Positions 7,804 through 14,156 of a DNA stretch of 23,584 nt are shown in pieces; position 1 is the first letter of the stretch; every line of letters begins with the position of its first letter. The stretch spans positions 1 to 23,584 of the forward strand of contig JBBDWJ010000194.1 of NCBI GenBank assembly GCA_040902925.1, read 5' to 3'. The notes under the pieces were generated by a model. It saw only the letters and a list, made by a program, of their open reading frames with translations, did no database searches and was not told the origin of the DNA. The position numbers and the translations under genes were made by a program. This DNA comes from JBBDWJ01 sp040902925 (lineage in GTDB: Bacteria; Acidobacteriota; Terriglobia; Bryobacterales; UBA6623).

Positions 7804-8141
7804 TGGCGTTTTAGGGAGTGATCGACTGGTCGTCGGAACGCCGACCTTCGTCTCGTCGGAGTCGGCCGATCAGCGGTTTGGTGCGTTCCTCGAAGACACT
7901 CCCGCCGTGGGTGACGCGGATCGCGCGCTCTGGGAGACCGGTCACAATTTGTGATCCGTTCAAGCCCCTCGGTCTCGTCCGCGCTAAGCCGGAACAGGAA
8001 TTCTTCGAGCAAGCGCCCGGTGGCGCGGGCTAGCACCCGCCGCAGCGCCTAGTTGCGCTGCAGCTCGACGTTTGGTCCCCGCAGGGTTTCCCGGAATCCA
8101 TCCAATTGACGTGATATACGCAAATCTGTATATTGTAAAGA
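7804..8141. other. 338-base gap after lpxI without a supported gene
   Basis: Open frames exist on both strands but none shows a family motif or a ribosome-binding site. Visible structure: TCACAA-T-TTGTGA palindrome (7942-7954), a GCGGG/CCCGC hairpin (8025-8040), the left copy of a 12-bp direct repeat GCGCCTAGTTGC (8045-8056), and the promoter of the next operon at its end. Confidence 0.5.
8106..8134 (+). promoter_or_regulatory. Strong promoter with operator-like repeat for the HigBA-like operon
   Basis: TTGACG (8106-8111), 17 bases, TATATT (8129-8134). An inverted repeat ATATAC (8114-8119) / GTATAT (8128-8133) overlaps the spacer and -10, as expected for autorepression by the antitoxin. The expected start of transcription (about 8141) is next to the toxin ATG at 8142, and no Shine-Dalgarno exists, so the toxin mRNA is probably leaderless. 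Confidence 0.7.
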
Positions 8142-8504
8142 ATGGACGAAGATGTACGGCCTGTACGTTGGGTCGGCTCCGCCCTACGGGATTTGAAGAC
8201 GTTCCCCAGGCCTGTACAGCGCGATATTGGACAGGCTCTTTTCGCCGCCCAGCGCGGCGAGTCCTACCCCTCGGTCAAGGCGCTGAAGGGCTTCAAGGGC
8301 GCCTCGGTTCTGGAGATCGTCGCACCGTATGCGACCGACACCTACCGATCCGTCTACACCGTCCAGTTTGGATCGGCGATCTATGTCCTCCACGCTTTCA
8401 AGAAGAAGGCGAAGAAGAGCCGCAAGACGCCGAAAAAGGAAATCGACCTGATCAAGACCCGCCTCGCGGAAGCGCGCCGCGACCACAACAGGAGGCAGAA
8501 CTGA
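8142..8504 (+). CDS. RelE/HigB-family toxin (phage Gp49-like)
   Basis: A 120-residue toxin candidate of the HigB/Gp49 (DUF891-type) branch of the RelE superfamily, whose members are ribosome-dependent mRNA interferases. Features: RWVGSALRDLKTFPRPVQRDI helical start (9-29), KALKGFKGASVLEI core strand (47-60), YRSVYTVQFGSAIYVLHAFKKKAKKS (68-93) with the basic segment typical of the catalytic face, then a charged C-terminal helix. The toxin precedes the antitoxin, the usual order for HigBA. Its stop shares one base with the antitoxin start (TGATG). It probably initiates on a leaderless transcript. Confidence 0.87.
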   Translation: MDEDVRPVRWVGSALRDLKTFPRPVQRDIGQALFAAQRGESYPSVKALKGFKGASVLEIVAPYATDTYRSVYTVQFGSAIYVLHAFKKKAKKSRKTPKKEIDLIKTRLAEARRDHNRRQN

Positions 8505-8845
8505 TGGCCAAGAAGGGGAAGGATATCAACGTAACCGAGAGCAGCGGCAACGTCTTCGCTGACCTCGGATTTCCCAATGCTGAGCGAGAGCAATTGAAGG
8601 CTAAGCTCAGACTAGAGATCTACCGCGCCATCAAGGACCGCAAGCTGACGCAAGTTCAGGCTGGCGAAATTCTGGGCATTGCACAGCCGCACGTCTCGGG
8701 GCTGATGAATGGGCGCTCCGACAACTATTCCGAGGGCCGCCTGTTTGAGTTCCTGAACGCCTTGGGGCGCGACGTCGAAATCGCCGTACGCCCGAAATCG
8801 CCGAAGGCCGAAGGCGCTCATACGAGCGTTGTGGTACGGCAGTAA
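8504..8845 (+). CDS. XRE/HTH_37-family antitoxin (HigA-like)
   Basis: A 113-residue DNA-binding antitoxin. The Cro/C1-type helix-turn-helix spans about residues 37-75 (LRLEIYRAIKDRKLTQVQAG, then IAQPHVSGLMNGR), followed by the short C-terminal segment GRDVEIAVRP that is common in this subfamily. It should bind and neutralise the toxin encoded just upstream and repress the shared promoter via the ATATAC/GTATAT repeat. The start is set by AGGAGG at 8490-8495, inside the end of the toxin gene, 8 bases from the ATG. A longer upstream frame exists, but it runs antisense to sense in the toxin's coding region and is not used. Confidence 0.88.
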   Translation: MAKKGKDINVTESSGNVFADLGFPNAEREQLKAKLRLEIYRAIKDRKLTQVQAGEILGIAQPHVSGLMNGRSDNYSEGRLFEFLNALGRDVEIAVRPKSPKAEGAHTSVVVRQ

Positions 8846-8990
8846 CGGTCTAGTCGCTGGGCGCAGCGGCGATAACCACCACCACACCAAGGCTGGCTGT
8901 GTAGCTGCCGTTTTCGGCGGAAGCGCAAGAAGCCCTTTCACCGCCTCACGAGCCGGGCTAAAGGCCACGCCGCGGCGCGCCTAGTTGCCC

Positions 8991-9022
8991 GCGTCTTGAC
9001 AGTTGACGCGCTGTCAGGACGC
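8991..9022. repeat. 12-bp stem hairpin downstream of the toxin-antitoxin module
   Basis: 8991-9002 pairs with 9011-9022 over 12 positions (one G-T), with an 8-base loop. There is no T-run, so it is not an obvious terminator. It lies 2 bases after the right copy of the 12-bp repeat and overlaps the start of the gene remnant at 9003. Confidence 0.5.
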
Positions 9023-9209
9023 CGAGGGCACGTGGCAGTGCGTCCAGAGCTTCAAGCGCGATGATCTGCTCTTACTGGCCAAGGCGGTTGACAAGGAGTA
9101 TGTGGGCCTCGCAGTCCACCGGTCTGGATATAATCGCTGCTTGGCTTTGCGTCTAGTTGAGAGCTCGAACGGATCAACCGATCAACGGCCTAACCGATTA
9201 ACGGCCTAA
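9003..9209 (+). pseudogene. Possible C-terminal remnant of a small conserved hypothetical protein
   Basis: The open frame encodes a segment EGTWQCVQSFKRDDLLLLAKAVDKEYV, which resembles the ending (W..S.SF.RDDLL..AK..D.A) of short conserved hypothetical proteins I recall from many bacteria. An in-frame TGA lies at 8997-8999, just before it, so any N-terminal half is gone. The only start is a TTG inside a hairpin loop with no ribosome-binding site. The tail past about residue 40 is low-information repeat sequence. The rest of the 8846-9212 gap shows only hairpins. Confidence 0.3.
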
Positions 9210-9210
9210 C
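9170..9210 (+). repeat. Tandem 16-bp repeat upstream of the Gfo/Idh gene, sharing 19 bp with 16336-16354
   Basis: Two copies of CCGAT(C/T)AACGGCCTAA follow one another, 9178-9209. The 19-mer CGGATCAACCGATCAACGG at 9170-9188 recurs exactly at 16336-16354, also hugging the end of a gene. A chance 19-base match within 23.6 kb is very unlikely (order of one in a thousand). Confidence 0.6.
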
Positions 9211-9212
9211 CT

Positions 9213-10172
9213 ATGCCTCCAACCAACATCGCCGTAGTCGGAGCCGGAGCCTTCGGCCGCCAACACGCCCGAGTCCTGCAAGCGCTGCCGCAAGCGAACC
9301 TGGTCGCCGTCGTTGATGCCGATACCACCCGCGCCGAGAACGCCGCCAGAGAGTTCAACTGTGAACCTCTTACCGACTACCGCGACCTGGTAGGCAAGGT
9401 GCAAGCCGCCACCATCGCAGTGCCAACAGTCCAGCACGCCGAAGTCGGCGTCCCGCTGCTCGAAGCCGGCATCGACCTGCTGGTCGAAAAGCCCATTGCC
9501 GCCGACCTCGACTCCGCCGACGCCCTCATCGCCGCCGCCGGGAAGCACCAGCGTATCCTCCAAATCGGCCACCTGGAACGCTTCAACCCGGTCGTCGAAG
9601 CCGCCCAAGCCGCCGCCGGGCTGCCGCTGTTCTTCGAAGTTCACCGCCTGGGGACATTCACCAGCCGCAGCCTCGACATCGACGTCGTGCTCGACCTGAT
9701 GATCCACGACCTCGACATCGTCCTCAGCATGGTCGACAGCCCGATCGAGCGCATGGAAGCCACCGGCCTGCCGATTCTCTCCTCCAAGGCCGACATTTCG
9801 AGCGTCCGCCTCGCTTTCCGCAACGGCTGCGTCGCCAATCTTACGGCCAGCCGCATCTCCGTCGAGAAAATACGGAAACTACGCTATTTCCAGCCGCGTC
9901 AATACGTTTCAGTAGACTATACTCGCCAGGAAGGGGTCGTTTCAGGCATCGACGAGGCGGGGCAGCTTCAATACCAGCCGCTCCATGTGGAAAAGGGGGA
10001 GCCGCTGGCCCGGCAACTCGAGGCTTTCCTCCAGGCTGTCGAAACGCGCGGCCGCCCGCGAGTTTCCGGACACGACGCCCGCAAAGCCCTGGCAGTAGCC
10101 CTTAAAATAATAGAGGAGATGGAGCGCCACTCGCGCATCGTCCAGGCGACCCTAGCCGCCCATCAGGGGTAA
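9213..10172 (+). CDS. Gfo/Idh/MocA family NAD(P)-dependent oxidoreductase
   Basis: 319 residues. The N-terminal Rossmann fold has GAGAFG (10-15) for dinucleotide binding; EKP (92-94) holds the catalytic lysine K93. The C-terminal alpha/beta domain carries GHLERFNP (119-126) and DLMIHDLDI (161-169) with the D/H pair that typically binds the sugar. Members oxidise or reduce sugars and sugar nucleotides. Downstream of fabZ-lpxA-lpxI this gene could be a GnnA-like UDP-GlcNAc 3-dehydrogenase feeding lipid A with a 3-amino sugar; no gnnB aminotransferase is visible, so this is inference. The stop TAA abuts the next ATG (TAAATG), with AGGGG inside its last codons, which indicates coupling to the TonB-like gene. 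The start at 9213 has no strong Shine-Dalgarno. Confidence 0.88.
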   Translation: MPPTNIAVVGAGAFGRQHARVLQALPQANLVAVVDADTTRAENAAREFNCEPLTDYRDLVGKVQAATIAVPTVQHAEVGVPLLEAGIDLLVEKPIAADLDSADALIAAAGKHQRILQIGHLERFNPVVEAAQAAAGLPLFFEVHRLGTFTSRSLDIDVVLDLMIHDLDIVLSMVDSPIERMEATGLPILSSKADISSVRLAFRNGCVANLTASRISVEKIRKLRYFQPRQYVSVDYTRQEGVVSGIDEAGQLQYQPLHVEKGEPLARQLEAFLQAVETRGRPRVSGHDARKALAVALKIIEEMERHSRIVQATLAAHQG

Positions 10173-11705
10173 ATGCAGCGGACCGAACCAGATGCGGGAC
10201 CCAAGCTGCTGCTGGAAGACTACGGAACAGCCTCTCAGCGGTGGTTACAGAGCTACGACGCCGCTAAGGACGTCTACAAGCGCGCGGATAGGCCCGGCGG
10301 CCCATCGAACCCCGCTGCCTCGGATCAGGAAATCCGAGTCCTGATCGAGCCGCAGGAAAACCGTACCCAGCGCTGGCTCGAACGCTTCGCCCGCGACCAA
10401 GCCGACTTCGGCCCTTCCGGCCGCCCCGTCCCCAACCTGGCCCCGCGCGAGTCGCCCGACCTCCACCTGCTGATCGAGGATTACGACCCCGGCTCGCGCT
10501 TCGTGCGTCAACTCGCCGCGCTGGCTTCCAGCAACGGTACGACTGTACCAGCGACAACCAATGGATCCCGGAAACCGGGAGCCAAAACCATTTCTGCCAC
10601 AGTCACATCACCCGGAAGCCTTCATGTAAAAGATGATCTTGATCTCAATCTGACCATCGACTGCGGTGACGAGCTATCCCGCGCCCGGCGCCGCCAGGCG
10701 GGGGTATCCTCGCTGGTCATCCACGCCGCCCTGGTCGCCATTCTGGTTCTGCAGCCGCACGTGGCGCCGCTTCCGGCCGTTGAAGAGCCGTTTAGCGGGA
10801 TGCAGCCGGTCACGCTGGTCGCGCCGCCCGCCTCGGTATTGGCCNNNNNNNNNNCCACCCAGCATCAGACCACCAAGCTCGTCGAGCCATCCGTAGGGGC
10901 ACGGCCGGCGATCGTTTTGCCATCGGCGCCCGAGCCCACCCCGGAGGTCATCCAGATTCCCGACCCGCCGAAGATCGAAACCGAGCGCCGGCCCGAGCCG
11001 GTGGCGGCCGACCCGGAGCTTGAAATCGAGGCGCCCCGCCAGCCTGATCTGGCCGCTGCCCGCAGCCCCGCGCCCGGGGCGACGCGTCAAGGCGAGAACC
11101 GCCCGCGGCTGCGCCCCAACGAGCTGCCGGTGCTCAACGCCCCCAAAACGACAAACGAACCCAAATTGCCGTCGGACCGCCAAACCGCCACCGGCCTCGG
11201 CCAGGACGGCAATCTGCAACTCGGCAGCCTGCGCCTCAACGCGCGCCCCGACGAGGTCATCCAGGCCGCCACCGAAAATCTCATTGCTACGGGCGGAACC
11301 CAAATCGTCGGCGACGGCTACTATTCGCAAGGAATCGGCGGCGCAGTAACGCCCTCGCCGGGCAACCGCGGCTCGACACTTGAGCTGTTGAGCGACCCCA
11401 AAGGCGTCGACTTCCGCCCCTATCTGATCCAGGTGCTGGCGGCGGTGCGGCGCAACTGGTTTGCCGTGATTCCCGAAAGCGCGCGCCTCGGCATGGCCCG
11501 CGGCCGCGTCGCCATCCAGTTCATCATCGCCAAGGATGGCATGGTCCCCAAGCTCGTCATCGGCGACAGCTCCGGCACGCCGCACCTCGACCGCGCCGCC
11601 GTCGCCGGAATCAGCGCCTCGGTGCCCTTCCAGCCGCTGCCATCAGAATTTGCCGGGGAAGAAGTCCGGCTGCAGTTGGTTTTTCTCTATAACGTCAAGC
11701 GCTAG
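10173..11705 (+). CDS. TonB-family energy transducer-like protein with cytoplasmic repeats (contains assembly gap)
   Basis: 510 codons as assembled. Residues 1-170 are cytoplasmic and hold three spaced copies of one motif, LLLEDYGTASQRWLQ (12-26), VLIEPQENRTQRWLE (56-70) and LLIEDYDPGSRFVRQ (99-113), with a weaker fourth at about 159 (LNLTIDCGDELSRAR). One transmembrane segment follows at about 178-195. A Pro/Glu-rich periplasmic spacer spans about 196-400. The C-terminal TonB domain lies at about 420-510, where GRVAIQFIIAKDGMV and the end LQLVFLYNVKR fit the fold. TonB proteins pass proton-motive force to outer-membrane transporters; no exbB/exbD is visible. The 10 N at 10845-10854 hide an unknown length but the frame is open on both sides. 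Acidobacterial TonB-like proteins vary widely, so partner and function are uncertain. Confidence 0.85.
   Translation: MQRTEPDAGPKLLLEDYGTASQRWLQSYDAAKDVYKRADRPGGPSNPAASDQEIRVLIEPQENRTQRWLERFARDQADFGPSGRPVPNLAPRESPDLHLLIEDYDPGSRFVRQLAALASSNGTTVPATTNGSRKPGAKTISATVTSPGSLHVKDDLDLNLTIDCGDELSRARRRQAGVSSLVIHAALVAILVLQPHVAPLPAVEEPFSGMQPVTLVAPPASVLAXXXXTQHQTTKLVEPSVGARPAIVLPSAPEPTPEVIQIPDPPKIETERRPEPVAADPELEIEAPRQPDLAAARSPAPGATRQGENRPRLRPNELPVLNAPKTTNEPKLPSDRQTATGLGQDGNLQLGSLRLNARPDEVIQAATENLIATGGTQIVGDGYYSQGIGGAVTPSPGNRGSTLELLSDPKGVDFRPYLIQVLAAVRRNWFAVIPESARLGMARGRVAIQFIIAKDGMVPKLVIGDSSGTPHLDRAAVAGISASVPFQPLPSEFAGEEVRLQLVFLYNVKR
10845..10854. other. Assembly gap (10 N) inside the TonB-like gene
   Basis: Ten ambiguous bases between the transmembrane segment and the Pro-rich spacer. 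A round number suggests a scaffolding placeholder, so true length and any repeat there are unknown. Confidence 0.95.
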
Positions 11706-11725
11706 CTTTTCGGAGACGCCCCCGA

Positions 11726-11767
11726 TTGTTTTTCGGGTGTTATACTAAAATATAATCCTCAAGGAGG
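11726..11767 (+). promoter_or_regulatory. Promoter, operator-like repeat and Shine-Dalgarno of mazEF
   Basis: TTGTTT (11726-11731), 19 bases, TATAAT (11751-11756); a second -10-like TATACT is at 11741. TTATA (11740-11744) and TATAA (11751-11755) form an inverted repeat over the -10, a likely MazE site. AAGGAGG at 11761-11767 is 5 bases before the mazE ATG and is the strongest ribosome site in this part. Confidence 0.5.
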
Positions 11768-11772
11768 CTTGT

Positions 11773-12030
11773 ATGTACAGAACCCATCTCCGCAAGGTCG
11801 GTGGCTCGGTCATGCTTGCCGTTCCGCCGGCGCTGCTCGACACGCTGGCTCTAAAGCCGGGAGTGGCTGTCGGCATCGCGGTCGAGAGCGGGCGCTTGGT
11901 CGTGGAGCCGCAAAAGCGCCCCCGCTATACGCTGGAGCAGTTGCTGAGCCAATGCAACCCCAAGGCGCCGCGAACCAAGGTGGAACGGGAATGGCTCAAC
12001 GACAAACCCGTGGGCGGCGAGTTGATCTGA
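11773..12030 (+). CDS. mazE: MazE/AbrB-type antitoxin
   Basis: 85 residues. The N-terminal SpoVT/AbrB swapped-hairpin domain spans about 5-50 (LRKVGGSVMLAVPPALLDTL, then KPGVAVGIAVESGRLVVEP), which binds DNA as a dimer. The C-terminal stretch 52-85 (YTLEQLLSQCN ... EREWLNDKPVGGELI) is the flexible toxin-neutralising part typical of MazE/PemI partners. Antitoxin-first order; its stop overlaps the mazF start by one base (TGATG). It should repress its own promoter together with MazF. Confidence 0.9.
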   Translation: MYRTHLRKVGGSVMLAVPPALLDTLALKPGVAVGIAVESGRLVVEPQKRPRYTLEQLLSQCNPKAPRTKVEREWLNDKPVGGELI

Positions 12031-12362
12031 TGAAGCGCGGTGATATCTACTTGGTCGGCCTTGATCCCACCGCGGGCCACGAGCAGCAGGGGCGCAGGCC
12101 GGTCTTGATTGTTTCGCCTGCCGCGTTCAACCGGGTGACCAGAGTTCCTGTTGTGGTCCCCATCACGCGCGGCGGTAGTTTCGCTAGAACGGCCGGATTC
12201 GCCGTGCCGCTAGCCGGCGCCGGCGCGAAAACCACCGGCGTTATCAGGTGTGACCAGCCTCGATCACTCGACCTTGGAGCGCGCGGCGGAAAGAAATTGG
12301 AAAGCGTGCCCGCCGCCGTCATGGATGAGGTTCTGGCGAAGCTAGCGACGATCCTCGAGTGA
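12030..12362 (+). CDS. mazF: MazF/PemK/ChpB-type endoribonuclease toxin
   Basis: 110 residues, an SH3-like barrel mRNA interferase that cuts single-stranded RNA at short specific sites. Family motifs: KRGDIYLVGLDPTAGHEQQG (2-21), RRPVLIVSP (22-30), VPITRGG (43-49) and TGVIRCDQPRSLDL (69-82). Length and all core motifs are intact, so the toxin is probably functional. ChpB/PemK is the closest subgroup by the GHEQQG motif. Translation is coupled to mazE. The gene converges on the DinB-family gene. Confidence 0.93.
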   Translation: MKRGDIYLVGLDPTAGHEQQGRRPVLIVSPAAFNRVTRVPVVVPITRGGSFARTAGFAVPLAGAGAKTTGVIRCDQPRSLDLGARGGKKLESVPAAVMDEVLAKLATILE

Positions 12363-12377
12363 GGGGACGAATACACG

Positions 12378-12410
12378 CGCGGCGCGACTTCCGCTCGCGC
12401 GTGCGCCGCG
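12378..12410. terminator. GC-rich hairpin between convergent mazF and DinB-family gene
   Basis: CGCGGCGC (12378-12385) pairs perfectly with GCGCCGCG (12403-12410) over a 17-base loop. No T-run on either strand, so termination is only a possibility. Confidence 0.3.
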
Positions 12411-12441
12411 TTCACAATCCCGCCTTCCGTCGCTGTTCTTC

Positions 12442-12957
12442 TTACCATGTCATGCTTCCCGCTTGAGGCGGCCACAGCCCCAGCAACTGCCGTAGTGTCA
12501 CAACCTGCCCCAGGTGATGGGAATTGTGAACGACGGCGTGTAGCAATCCCGAGCCGACCGATTCGCGCTGCCAGATAGGCACGAGAAAATCCTCCGGCAA
12601 TAACTTCTCGCTCAGCCGGCCGCAGTCAACAGCCAGTCGTTGGGTCAACTCGACGCTGGCGAGGAAGCGCGTACGCAAGGCATCCCATTCTCCCGCGGCG
12701 ATTTTCGGCCAGCCTTCTTCGGCGTGTTCCGGAAAACCGCTAAAGCCTTGCTGTGCGATGCCGTTAAAGAAATCCTGCCAGTAACCCATGTGGCCGACAA
12801 TCTCCGCGATCGAGTGCGGCAGGCCATGCGGCTTGGCCATCGCTTGTTCTTCGGTCAAACCATCGAGCACCGCGGCCGGTGTTTGAAAGCCGGCATCGAA
12901 CGCCGCCATGGACTGCAAGAACTCGCGATCGGGCATGAGATACAAAGCGTTGCTCAT
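12442..12957 (-). CDS. DinB/YfiT-like four-helix bundle protein
   Basis: 171 residues of the DinB superfamily: metal-binding four-helix bundles that include thiol transferases and damage-inducible proteins of unknown activity. The His triad is visible as H56 (VGHMGYW), H144 and H148 (VVHNSHHLGQVVTLRQLLG), the last in the characteristic HxxxH helix. The ending GLWPP is common in the family. The substrate is unknown. The start ATG is preceded at 11 bases by AAGGA, which lies within a small AAGGA-A-TCCTT palindrome (12965-12975) that may occlude it. It stands alone between mazF and vapBC. Confidence 0.87.
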   Translation of the reverse strand: MSNALYLMPDREFLQSMAAFDAGFQTPAAVLDGLTEEQAMAKPHGLPHSIAEIVGHMGYWQDFFNGIAQQGFSGFPEHAEEGWPKIAAGEWDALRTRFLASVELTQRLAVDCGRLSEKLLPEDFLVPIWQRESVGSGLLHAVVHNSHHLGQVVTLRQLLGLWPPQAGSMTW

Positions 12958-13104
12958 GAAACAAGGAATCCTTTCCTACGAGGCGTGACGTGTGCTCCAC
13001 GTTCGGCTCCGATGGAGAAGAAAAACTGCGGGCCGAAACTCATGGGATACGCGGCGGCCGCTTACTCGAGGGCCGAGGGCGGATCAATGACGGACTCAGG
13101 GAAC

Positions 13105-13503
13105 TCAATGTGGCCGGACCACCTGCATACCCAGCTCGTCCGCAAACAGATCGAAGTCGCGGTCGCAGTGCAGCAGCGCATGGCCGTGCAGCAGGCAGAA
13201 AGTCGCGATCAGGCAGTCGATTGTTTTGCGCACCGTGCGGCCTTTTCGTCGCAGCAAGCGATAGTTGCCAGCAGCCGCTACGGCCAACTCGATACCGCCC
13301 GTAGCGAATACGTGCAGGCGCTGGAACTCTTTGAGAACGGCCGCGGCTTCCGATTCCGAAGAGACTCCCTGCAATACTTCGCACAGCACAAGATCGAGCA
13401 CTCCCAGGCGCTGTCGGGTCAGTTGCCGATCCAGCCAGTCGGCTTCGGGCGATGGGACGCCGTTGAGAAAATCAATCCAGACGCTGGTGTCAATCAGAAC
13501 CAC
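13105..13503 (-). CDS. vapC: PIN-domain ribonuclease toxin VapC
   Basis: 132 residues. The four acidic residues expected in a PIN nuclease are visible: D5 (VLIDTSVWID), E42 (CEVLQG), D96 (KTIDCLIA) and D114 (HCDRDFD). VapC toxins cleave tRNA or rRNA in a Mg-dependent way; the target here is unknown. The start codon is GTG, 3 bases after the vapB stop, so translation is coupled. Full family length, no lesions. Confidence 0.93.
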   Translation of the reverse strand: MVLIDTSVWIDFLNGVPSPEADWLDRQLTRQRLGVLDLVLCEVLQGVSSESEAAAVLKEFQRLHVFATGGIELAVAAAGNYRLLRRKGRTVRKTIDCLIATFCLLHGHALLHCDRDFDLFADELGMQVVRPH

Positions 13504-13506
13504 GGA

Positions 13507-13713
13507 TTAACGGCTGGTGACGCGGCTAAGCCGGCTGTCATTCAGGTCTCCCTGCCAGCGGACTTTTCCACGCAATCGCCGAAGGCCGCCTTGCGCCTGT
13601 GTGTCGACGAGCATCTGCAATCCCCGTTCCACGACGGCGCGCTTGGTTCGCTCACCGCTCGCCCGCATGGCTTGGCGCATCAGCTTATCGTCGATTTCGA
13701 TATTCGTCCGCAT
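13507..13713 (-). CDS. vapB: VapB antitoxin (DUF2191-type)
   Basis: 68 residues from the second ATG (MRTNIEIDDKLM). GAGG six bases before this ATG supports it over an ATG four codons upstream. The N-terminal half is a ribbon-helix-helix-like DNA-binding region (MRTNIEIDDKLMRQAMRASG, then TKRAVVERGLQMLV). The C-terminal LRRLRGKVRWQGDLNDSR segment is the usual VapC-binding tail. It is first in a vapBC operon with a 3-base gap. Confidence 0.9.
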   Translation of the reverse strand: MRTNIEIDDKLMRQAMRASGERTKRAVVERGLQMLVDTQAQGGLRRLRGKVRWQGDLNDSRLSRVTSR

Positions 13714-13725
13714 TGGGGGCCTCAT

Positions 13726-13759
13726 GTGTAAGAATCGCCGATTTGTGTGTAATCGTCAA
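13726..13759 (-). promoter_or_regulatory. Candidate vapBC promoter and operator
   Basis: TTGACG on the minus strand (13759-13754), 17 bases, then a weak -10 GATTCT. AATCG-C-CGATT (13733-13743) is a perfect palindrome over that -10, and GTGTAA recurs at 13726-13731 and 13747-13752, 21 bases apart (two helical turns). Confidence 0.4.
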
Positions 13760-13825
13760 GCGGCCACACGGCCACAAAAAAGGAACAGGAATCTGTGGAA
13801 AACCGCGGTGGCGCCGGGTTCGCCG

Positions 13826-14029
13826 CTACCGCTTGGGAGTGAACTTGGCGGCGTCAATGATCGACCAAAGGTGAATGATCCAACCCATCAGGATGAACCA
13901 AAGCGCGGCGGCGAGCACAAACTGAATCAGAGCCATCAAAGGCCGCCCTTGCAGCAGTTGGCCCAGGCCCGGAATGAACAAACTGCAAAGCGCCGCCAGA
14001 ACATTACCGCCCGAACCTTGGCCTGCCAT
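13826..14029 (-). CDS. Small two-helix membrane protein
   Basis: 67 residues from the ATG at 14029, chosen because AGGAGG (14039-14044) sits 9 bases upstream; a start 8 codons earlier lacks a ribosome site. Two hydrophobic segments, about residues 8-25 (NVLAALCSLFIPGLGQLL) and 31-52 (MALIQFVLAAALWFILMGWI), are separated by LQGRP. The GLGQLLQGR turn and closing WSIIDAAKF resemble TM2-domain-like or DUF5683-like small proteins. The family assignment is tentative and the function unknown. Confidence 0.7.
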   Translation of the reverse strand: MAGQGSGGNVLAALCSLFIPGLGQLLQGRPLMALIQFVLAAALWFILMGWIIHLWSIIDAAKFTPKR

Positions 14030-14156
14030 TTCGACGACCCTCCTGGGAATCAAAACGCAGAGTATACCGCAGCACGGTAGTGTGACAAGCCAAGGTCACG
14101 CTTAGACTGGCAGGCCCGTTCACGGGCATAGCGGCGCAGCTTGGGCTGTGGATTGG

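Larger units (their letters stand above)
8045..8988. repeat. 12-bp direct repeat flanking the HigBA-like module
   Basis: GCGCCTAGTTGC occurs at 8045-8056 and at 8977-8988, on either side of the toxin-antitoxin pair. A 12-mer pair is not rare by chance in 23 kb, so only the position makes it suggestive of a mobile-cassette boundary or duplication. Confidence 0.3.

Noticed and set aside
7942..7954. TCACAA-T-TTGTGA palindrome as a CRP site
   Set aside because: CRP sites are TGTGA-N6-TCACA; the half-site order here is reversed and the gap is one base.
9088..9134. TTGACA (9088) and TATAAT (9129) as a promoter for the Gfo/Idh gene
   Set aside because: They are 35 bases apart, twice the usual spacing; neither has a good partner.
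9170..9212. Integron attC-like core sites (GCCTAAC twice)
   Set aside because: No matching GTTRRRY partner in the right place, no integrase, and the toxin-antitoxin genes are not in cassette-like spacing.
10674..11585. 303-codon minus-strand open frame across the TonB-like gene
   Set aside because: Antisense to a gene with clear TonB features; it is an effect of high third-position GC and spans the N gap.
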